DNA of 20,718 bases, taken from positions 1 to 20,718 of the forward strand of contig CAZOBD010000068.1 of assembly GCA_964577665.1 (NCBI GenBank), given 5' to 3'. The notes under the pieces were generated by a model that saw nothing but the letters and a program-made list of their open reading frames with translations, did no database searches and was not told where the DNA came from. Each line of letters opens with the position of its first letter. The stretch's first letter is position 1. Below, one piece after another: positions 15,003-20,718 of the stretch. The DNA is from CAYVTD01 sp964577665 (GTDB lineage Bacteria; Bacteroidota; Ignavibacteria; Kapaibacteriales; UBA2268). The position numbers were made by a program, and so were the translations under genes.

Positions 15003-17561
15003 ATGAAACCGGTAAAAAGTTTTATAGTTACCGCAGAGTTACCAGAAAGAATCGACAAACTTAAAGAACTTGCATATAACTATTGGTGGTGCTGGAACAG
15101 TACAGCCAAAGAATTATTTCTCAGAATTGACAGAAAGCTTTGGGAGGAAGTTGACCACAATCCCGTGCTTCTGTTAAACAGGCTTAATCAGGACCAGCTG
15201 CAGGAATTGTCAGAAAAATCTGATTTTACATCCTTCCTTGACTACATACACGACAATTTCAGAAAATATATGGAAGAAGAAACTTGGTACGACAGAGTAT
15301 CCGGCAATTACGAAGACGGCATTGCCTATTTCAGCATGGAATACGGCATCAATGAAAGTTTTGCCAATTACTCCGGCGGCTTAGGAGTGCTTTCCGGCGA
15401 TCACCTTAAAAGCTCATCTGATTTGGGACTTCCTCTCGTTGGCATAGGTCTTTTGTATCAGATGGGATATTTCCGCCAGCTTCTGACACAGAGCGGCTGG
15501 CAAAATGAGAGATACTCATTCAACGATTTCAATACCATGCCTCTTACATTAATGCGGCGAAAAAACGGTGAGCCTTATATCATAGACGTCCTTATGCCGA
15601 GAGGCAAAGCTTATGCGCAGATATGGGTTATGCAGATAGGTAAAGTCCCCCTCTATCTTCTGGACACTAATATTAGTCAGAATACCGACCCCGAATACCG
15701 CGACATAACCGATCAGCTATACGGCGGCAGCCGGGATACAAGGATTCAGCAGGAGATTGTCTTGGGCATAGGAGGAGTGCGCCTTCTTGATATTTTGGGA
15801 ATTAATCCGTCGGTTTATCATATTAATGAAGGTCATGCTGCATTTTCACTTATTGAAAGAACCCGCATTTTCAAGGAAAAATACGGCATTGATTTCTTTT
15901 CGGCAAAACAGATAACGAGATCTTCTTCAGTTTTTACAACTCATACACCTGTTCCCGCAGGAAATGAAGTCTTCAGCACCGGAAGAATGGATGTATATTT
16001 CAGCGAATATATAAAATCACTCGGCATCAGCAGGGATGATTTTTATGCTATGGGTCAGGAAAGAGGTTTCGACAATAACGCCGGTTTTTCTTTGACGATA
16101 CTCGGTCTTAAACTGACTTCTTTCCATAACGGGGTTAGTAAGCTGCACGGCAGAGTAGCACGTAAAATGTGGCAGAATATCTGGAAGTGCTTTCCCGAAG
16201 ACGAAGTGCCTATCGGTGCCATTACAAACGGCATTCACACACAGACTTGGGTTGCCCGCGAATTTTCCGAGCTTTATGACCGTTATATCGGACCTTCTTG
16301 GAGAAACGATACTGACAACGAACAGATATGGCAGGATGTGGACCTGATACCCACAGAAGAACTATGGCGGGAAAAGCAGCGCCGCAGAGTTCGTTTGGTG
16401 CTTTTTGCAAGGGAACATTTAAGAAAAAACCGTGTAAATCTTTTAATGCCCGAGCAGGTAAACCGTATTAAGGATTTTTTGAATCCCGATGCCCTTACTA
16501 TTGGATTTGCACGCAGGTTTGCCACTTACAAAAGGGCGCTTTTGCTTTTCACAGACATGATGCGTCTTAAAAAAATACTGACAGATCCGGAGCGTCCCGT
16601 GCAGATTATAATTGCAGGCAAAGCACATCCTCTCGACACTCAGGGTAAAGAAGTAATACAGGCGCTTATTCATAAAGTACGTGAACATAACCTTGAAAAA
16701 AATGTTGTATTTTTGGAAGATTACGACATGGTTATAGCCCGTTTTATGGTCAAAGGCTGCGACGTATGGCTGAATAATCCAATCAGGCCCCTGGAAGCGA
16801 GCGGTACAAGCGGCATGAAAGCAGGATTGAACGGGACTCTTAATCTCAGTGTTCTTGACGGCTGGTGGGACGAAGCATACAACGGCAAAAACGGATTTGC
16901 CATCGGTCAGGGCGAGGAATACAGCAATCAGACAGATCAGGATATTATAGAAGCAAATGCCCTCTACGACGTGCTGGAGCAGGCAGCGGTTCCGCTTTTC
17001 TATGACCGGCAGGGCACCACTAAAGTCCCTGAAAAATGGGTGGGCTACATGAAAAATGCAATTAAAACCATAGCCTGCTATTATTCTACCTACAGAATGG
17101 TAAAAGACTATGCCGAGGAATACTATTTCCCGGCGGTAAAGCTCCACAAAATAATGGTGAAAGATGATGCAAAAAATGCAACAGAACTCAAAAAGTGGAA
17201 AGAAAAAGTACGCTCGGAATGGGGAAGCGTTCAGGTTATTGATGCTGAAATTGCCAAAAACGGAGAGCCTCACGTCGGCAAGCCCATAGGTGTGAAAGCC
17301 ACTGTGTCTTTAGGCAGGCTTACCCCGGATGATGTAATAGTGCAGGTTTTTTACGGAACGGTGGACCCGCATGGTAATCTTACCAATACTAAAACCGAAG
17401 AATTACAACTTAAAAAAACAGAAGGACATCTTCACCGCTATCAAGGCTCTTACTTATGTCCGGACAACGGCAACCAAGGCTTTACAGTCAGAATTCTCCC
17501 GAGGCACAGTCTTATGGTTTCCCCTGCAGAAATGTATCTCTGCTCTTGGGCAAATCAGTAG
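15003..17561 (+). CDS. glgP: Alpha-glucan (glycogen/maltodextrin) phosphorylase, DUF3417 type
   Basis: Releases glucose 1-phosphate from alpha-1,4-glucans using pyridoxal phosphate (GT35). The 852-residue protein starts with a DUF3417 domain (residues about 10-120, with the conserved NYWWCWN). The phosphorylase core follows: YFSMEYGINES, GGLGVLSGDHLKSSSDLG, HINEGHAAF, THTPVPAGNE, and the PLP-lysine stretch EASGTSGMKAGLNG with K606. The last 100 residues form the beta-rich C-terminal domain common in this subfamily (VGKPIGVKATVSLG). All key motifs are intact. The start is preceded by a cggag ribosome-binding site. The gene has its own upstream region and is followed by a 101-bp spacer. It fits storage-glucan turnover. 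Confidence 0.95.
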   Translation: MKPVKSFIVTAELPERIDKLKELAYNYWWCWNSTAKELFLRIDRKLWEEVDHNPVLLLNRLNQDQLQELSEKSDFTSFLDYIHDNFRKYMEEETWYDRVSGNYEDGIAYFSMEYGINESFANYSGGLGVLSGDHLKSSSDLGLPLVGIGLLYQMGYFRQLLTQSGWQNERYSFNDFNTMPLTLMRRKNGEPYIIDVLMPRGKAYAQIWVMQIGKVPLYLLDTNISQNTDPEYRDITDQLYGGSRDTRIQQEIVLGIGGVRLLDILGINPSVYHINEGHAAFSLIERTRIFKEKYGIDFFSAKQITRSSSVFTTHTPVPAGNEVFSTGRMDVYFSEYIKSLGISRDDFYAMGQERGFDNNAGFSLTILGLKLTSFHNGVSKLHGRVARKMWQNIWKCFPEDEVPIGAITNGIHTQTWVAREFSELYDRYIGPSWRNDTDNEQIWQDVDLIPTEELWREKQRRRVRLVLFAREHLRKNRVNLLMPEQVNRIKDFLNPDALTIGFARRFATYKRALLLFTDMMRLKKILTDPERPVQIIIAGKAHPLDTQGKEVIQALIHKVREHNLEKNVVFLEDYDMVIARFMVKGCDVWLNNPIRPLEASGTSGMKAGLNGTLNLSVLDGWWDEAYNGKNGFAIGQGEEYSNQTDQDIIEANALYDVLEQAAVPLFYDRQGTTKVPEKWVGYMKNAIKTIACYYSTYRMVKDYAEEYYFPAVKLHKIMVKDDAKNATELKKWKEKVRSEWGSVQVIDAEIAKNGEPHVGKPIGVKATVSLGRLTPDDVIVQVFYGTVDPHGNLTNTKTEELQLKKTEGHLHRYQGSYLCPDNGNQGFTVRILPRHSLMVSPAEMYLCSWANQ

Positions 17562-17627
17562 ATATTGACAAGATATTATTGCAGAACTTTACAGGAAAAA
17601 AATTGTAATTTCCGCTGTGTTATTTAT

Positions 17628-17650
17628 TTTTGAAATAATGTATTTCAAAA
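17628..17650. promoter_or_regulatory. Perfect 10-bp AT-rich inverted repeat just upstream of the barrel gene
   Basis: ttttgaaata (17628-17637) and tatttcaaaa (17641-17650) are exact reverse complements around a 3-nt centre (atg). The site ends 12 nt before the ATG at 17663. An AT-only stem would make a weak RNA hairpin without a T-tract on the plus strand, so an operator for a dimeric regulator is the more likely role. It could also mask the translation start region, which lacks a visible Shine-Dalgarno. Confidence 0.45.
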
Positions 17651-17662
17651 TAGATTAAAAAA

Positions 17663-18520
17663 ATGGTATTGAAGTTTTCTATTATTTCAGGCAGATTTAC
17701 TTCTGCCGGAAAGTTTTTGTTTTGCATTTTTATATTAGTTTTTACATGTTTTTTCACTGCCTATTCAAATTTATTAATAGGAGGAGCGGTATTTTCTATT
17801 GAATCTGCCGGAGGAATAACTTCGATTAATCCTCTTAAAACCGGAGCTAATCCGGCAAATATCCTCATTATTCGAAAGAATACTTTTTCGGCTTCGTATT
17901 CACCCGCAGTTTACGGCATTAAGGAATTATCTCCCGCTAATGCTTTTGCGGCTATACCTTTGGGAAAAAATATTTCATTAGCATCCTCAGTTAATTATCT
18001 TGGAAATGAGCTTTATTCGGAACTCTCCTTTCAATCTGCCGGCGCTTTATATCTGAATGATGATATAAGAATAGGAGCATCAATTAATTACAGCAGTTTA
18101 TCAATAAAAAATTATGATAGAGAATCAGTATGGTTTGTTGACATAGGCGGTTTCTATAAAGTCAGTGAAACATTCGGCACCGGTTTTTTCATTTCAAATA
18201 TCAACAGAGCAAATTTCGGCGAGGATACACATACTCCGCTGCAAAAGGCTGTCTTCGGGGCTTCTTTTTCTCCTTTAGAAGAACTTCATTTTGATTTTGA
18301 CATTATTATTATGCTTGAAAGAAGCTCAGGCGCCGCAGGAGCAATAAGGTATGATTTAGAAGATATTGCTTCCCTTAGACTGGCATATCTCACCAACCCT
18401 GTCGGAATGGAAGCAGGAGCCGCTGTTTATGTAACTGAAAATATCACTATTTTTTCGGAAGTCAGCTATCATCAGTTTCTCAGTTTTTCTAAAAATTTCG
18501 GAGTTGTTATTTCATGGTGA
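17663..18520 (+). CDS. Predicted outer-membrane beta-barrel protein, PorV/FadL-like
   Basis: The 285-residue product has a long N-terminal region with a hydrophobic export segment (KFLFCIFILVFTCFF, about 17-32). It then has alternating hydrophobic/polar strands typical of a porin-like barrel and ends in an aromatic residue (GVVISW), as outer-membrane barrels do. The early block TGANPANI at about 61-68 resembles the NPA motif near the N-terminus of PorV/PorQ/FadL-type proteins in Bacteroidota. This assignment is by pattern only. The stop is 1 nt from the start of the next outer-membrane gene, so the two are almost certainly co-transcribed and may form a complex. An AT-rich inverted repeat precedes it. 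Confidence 0.65.
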   Translation: MVLKFSIISGRFTSAGKFLFCIFILVFTCFFTAYSNLLIGGAVFSIESAGGITSINPLKTGANPANILIIRKNTFSASYSPAVYGIKELSPANAFAAIPLGKNISLASSVNYLGNELYSELSFQSAGALYLNDDIRIGASINYSSLSIKNYDRESVWFVDIGGFYKVSETFGTGFFISNINRANFGEDTHTPLQKAVFGASFSPLEELHFDFDIIIMLERSSGAAGAIRYDLEDIASLRLAYLTNPVGMEAGAAVYVTENITIFSEVSYHQFLSFSKNFGVVISW

Positions 18521-18521
18521 A

Positions 18522-20510
18522 ATGAAACATTACTATCATAAGAAAATATTTTTAGCTTTTCTCAGGCAGTTTGTTCCTGCACTCGGAATGTGGTTCATGC
18601 TCGCTTTGACCTGTTTTTCAAAACCGCCGGATTACTCCGAACTTGAAAACGTTCTTGAAAACATAGCACGAGAAACCGAAGCTTCATCCAGCCTTGAAGA
18701 AATTGATTTTCTTATTAAAAATCCCATAATTATCTCCGAATCGACTCCCGATGAACTTTCACAAGTACCGGGCTTTCCGATTCCTACAGCCGTAAGGATA
18801 ATTGAACTTGCCGCAAAAAATGAAAAGATTTCTTTCGAGATGATAAAAGACAGCCTGAATCTTTCAGAAGAACAATACTATTTTTTAAAATTGTGTACGG
18901 TTATCACAGAAAAAAAGAAATGGAAAAAAGAAAATCTCTATTACAGAATGAGGACTTCGGCAGTAATCAGCCCGTTGAATAAATCACCGCATGACGCTCA
19001 AACAGGAGGAAAAGAACAAATATATAACAGGATTACTTACATATCCGATAATATAAAAGCCGGATTGCTAACTGATAAGGATGCTTTCGAGGTGAAGACA
19101 GCCGATTTCTACGGAGGCTGGCTTCAGGCTGAGTTTTCAGGATTCGAGCTGACCGCTGGGGATTATTATCTCGAAACAGGCATGGGATCAGTTCTTTGGA
19201 AAAATTTCGGCATGAGAAAAGGCTCTGAAGTTATTTCTCCGGCTTTGCAGAAAGGCAGGGGGATAAATCCTTACAGATCGACCATTGACAATTTGTTTTT
19301 CAGGGGTGCCGGGATATCAAAAATTTGGTCATTATCGTCATTCAACCGGCTGAAGACCACGGCATGGATTTCGCATACACCAAAATCAGGGAACGTTAAT
19401 GACAGCGGAAGTGTTACTTCTTTATATTCTTCGGGATATTTTCGCACCGAAAGCGAAGCAGAGAAATATCATACATTCGTGGAAAAAGGCAGCGGAATCA
19501 ATATTGAATATTCCATCCCGGTTTTTACTTTCGGCGCTTCGGCGCAATATCTGGAATATGATAAAAGAATAGAAAGCAGTTCGAAAGCAGCATTTTTCGG
19601 CAAAAAAGGGATGCTTACATCCGTTTATTCTTTCATGAACTATCGGAGCCTCGCTGCCGGTGTGGAATTTTCTAATGATGCCCGTAATAATATCGGTATT
19701 AAAAGCGGATTACAATTTTATGACAACAAATATGAAGCAGCTCTTAATTTCAGACATTTCCCCGTTAAATACCGTTCGCCGTATTCGTATAATTTCGGAG
19801 AATCTTATATGCCTGTTGATGAAACAGGATTCTATGCAGGATTTCGCTGGAAAGGAATAAAGAATGCCGATATAAACACTTATGTTGATTTTTTCGGGGG
19901 AAGGTCAGCCGGATACTCGATGGATACTCCTGTGAGAGGAATGGACTTTTTTTCTGAAGCACAGGTAAAAATAAACAAAAAAAATGTTTTTGTACTCAGA
20001 TTGAGAAATGAAAATAAAACTGATGCCGTAAAGGACAATGATGAAATAAGCCGTACAATACAAAAAAACAGAAGCAGTATGAGGGCTGAGCATAAATTCC
20101 TGCTCAAGCAAGGAGCATATTTTCGATTGAGAGGGGAATTCTGCCTTGTTAGTTTTGACGGTGCCGAAAGCGAAGAAACCGGCTGGGCAGGTTTTGCCGA
20201 ATTCAGGTACCGGCTCACATCTTTTTTAAAAACGGGAGTAAGGTATTCACTTTTTGATACCGAAAGTTACCATTCGGCAATATGGCAGTTTGAAGCTTTC
20301 GTACCGGGAACGATGTATTCGGCTCCCTTGTACGGCTCAGGCATGAGATGGAATCTTTATTTTTCGGTAGAGCTGCTGGATTATGCTGATATTTGGCTGA
20401 AGTATTCGGAAACAGTAAAAAACAATACTGATTCCATGGGAAGCGGAATAACAGAAATAACCGGCGCCAGCAAAAGGAGTATTACTCTGCAGGCGGAAAT
20501 AAGTATTTAA
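18522..20510 (+). CDS. Helix-hairpin-helix domain protein with predicted outer-membrane barrel
   Basis: A 662-residue protein with an export signal (residues about 10-33, hydrophobic ALGMWFMLAL). An N-terminal helical region holds a ComEA-like helix-hairpin-helix segment at about 72-130 (ISESTPDELSQVPGFPIPTA, then AVRIIEL). From about 140 to the end there are many amphipathic beta strands rich in Tyr/Phe/Gly, ending QAEISI, consistent with a large barrel. The frame is open from a TTG at 18504, but the ATG at 18522, 1 nt after the upstream stop, is preferred. HhH domains usually bind DNA non-specifically, so finding one on an exported barrel is noteworthy. Similar Bacteroidota proteins exist, but I know of no established function. 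Barrel prediction is by eye. Confidence 0.65.
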   Translation: MKHYYHKKIFLAFLRQFVPALGMWFMLALTCFSKPPDYSELENVLENIARETEASSSLEEIDFLIKNPIIISESTPDELSQVPGFPIPTAVRIIELAAKNEKISFEMIKDSLNLSEEQYYFLKLCTVITEKKKWKKENLYYRMRTSAVISPLNKSPHDAQTGGKEQIYNRITYISDNIKAGLLTDKDAFEVKTADFYGGWLQAEFSGFELTAGDYYLETGMGSVLWKNFGMRKGSEVISPALQKGRGINPYRSTIDNLFFRGAGISKIWSLSSFNRLKTTAWISHTPKSGNVNDSGSVTSLYSSGYFRTESEAEKYHTFVEKGSGINIEYSIPVFTFGASAQYLEYDKRIESSSKAAFFGKKGMLTSVYSFMNYRSLAAGVEFSNDARNNIGIKSGLQFYDNKYEAALNFRHFPVKYRSPYSYNFGESYMPVDETGFYAGFRWKGIKNADINTYVDFFGGRSAGYSMDTPVRGMDFFSEAQVKINKKNVFVLRLRNENKTDAVKDNDEISRTIQKNRSSMRAEHKFLLKQGAYFRLRGEFCLVSFDGAESEETGWAGFAEFRYRLTSFLKTGVRYSLFDTESYHSAIWQFEAFVPGTMYSAPLYGSGMRWNLYFSVELLDYADIWLKYSETVKNNTDSMGSGITEITGASKRSITLQAEISI

Positions 20511-20526
20511 ATTTGATTAAACAGAC

Positions 20527-20557
20527 GTGATTTAGGAAAATCACACCAGGGGTGATT
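20527..20557. promoter_or_regulatory. Overlapping alternative hairpins between the barrel gene and the transposase start
   Basis: gtgattt (20527-20533) pairs perfectly with aaatcac (20538-20544) over a 4-nt loop. The same aatcac (20539-20544) can instead pair with gtgatt at 20552-20557 over a 7-nt loop, and that second stem is followed by attttaaa. The two stems exclude one another. The second is a weak terminator candidate for the upstream operon. Confidence 0.35.
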
Positions 20558-20650
20558 ATTTTAAAGACTGAATGTCGGGTCATAAACAAAAAATGGGGAG
20601 AAATGCTTCTTTTATAAAGAATTCAGCAGTTAAAAAATATTGAAGAAAAG

Positions 20651-20718
20651 ATGGAAAAAGCCATATTTAAGTATTTTCTGCCGGCGGGATTGTTAGACTA
20701 TTTTAAAATAACAGGAAA
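20651..20718 (+). CDS. Partial transposase N-terminus, ISAon1-like (runs off the window)
   Basis: The open frame from the ATG at 20651 to the window edge encodes MEKAIFKYFLPAGLLDYFKI followed by TGK. The pattern (short start, LPxGLLDYF, then a polar turn) is what I remember of the N-terminal region proteins of ISAon1-type insertion sequences in Bacteroidota. Only 22 complete codons are visible, so this is a recognition of a short motif, not a domain match. If correct, the left end of the element lies in 20511-20650; no terminal inverted repeat can be confirmed without the right end. Confidence 0.5.
   Translation, partial: MEKAIFKYFLPAGLLDYFKITG

Noticed and set aside
16443..17273. Long open frame on the minus strand opposite the glucan phosphorylase gene
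   Set aside because: It encodes a Cys/Phe/His-rich sequence with no recognisable domain and lies wholly opposite a clear, fully conserved gene.
1..20718. CRISPR arrays, tRNA or rRNA genes
   Set aside because: No regularly spaced direct repeats and no cloverleaf or rRNA-like conserved segments were seen on either strand.

Overview
The window (20.7 kb) looks like a chromosomal segment of a Bacteroidota/Chlorobi-group bacterium, most likely in the Ignavibacteria/Kapabacteria neighbourhood. This placement is inferred from three things: two secreted peptidases end in a type IX secretion (T9SS) sorting domain with a 'PNP' entry motif, there is a bacillithiol deacetylase (bshB1), and there is a PorV/FadL-like outer-membrane barrel. 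No rRNA or tRNA marker is present to fix the taxon.

Layout. (1) 1-3313, plus strand: endonuclease III (nth), a T9SS-exported M1 aminopeptidase, and a SemiSWEET sugar transporter. (2) 3317-6765, minus strand: a tight three-gene cluster transcribed radical SAM/SPASM enzyme -> 364-residue protein with a Ser/Cys tail -> GT87-type membrane glycosyltransferase, with gaps of only 20 and 15 nt. (3) 6887-10351, plus strand, divergent from that cluster: a 1154-residue T9SS-exported subtilase with a beta-propeller-like repeat region. (4) 10562-11775, plus strand: a visibly AT-richer VapBC-type toxin-antitoxin pair whose toxin overlaps a small predicted membrane-anchored envelope protein. (5) 11857-13046: rpiB and bshB1, 2 nt apart. 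(6) 13281-14761: a DUF89 phosphatase-like gene convergent with the threonylcarbamoyl-AMP synthase gene. (7) 15003-17561: alpha-glucan phosphorylase. (8) 17663-20510: a PorV/FadL-like barrel gene followed 1 nt later by a predicted outer-membrane protein carrying an N-terminal helix-hairpin-helix domain. (9) 20651 to the window edge: the first codons of what looks like an ISAon1-type transposase.

The best candidate for an undescribed system is region 2. The 364-residue protein has no cysteine in its first 352 residues and then four, at exact three-residue spacing, in its last twelve (CxxCxxCxxC in a Ser/Gly background). It sits directly behind a radical SAM enzyme with a complete seven-cysteine SPASM domain, the architecture of peptide-modifying maturases. 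I infer a RiPP-like substrate/maturase pair, possibly followed by glycosylation by the GT87 protein. The chemistry cannot be read from sequence.

Two dispersed palindromic repeat families occur between genes. One GC-rich family appears at 1-60 (half element, cut by the window edge) and 13081-13180; its right flank supplies the first ATG of nth. The other, with a 'tcattrcgg...gaagcat' type arm, lies at 14871-14953. Several further inverted repeats (10450-10491, 17628-17650, 20527-20557) look like possible regulatory sites. No stretch longer than about 250 bases lacks a gene.
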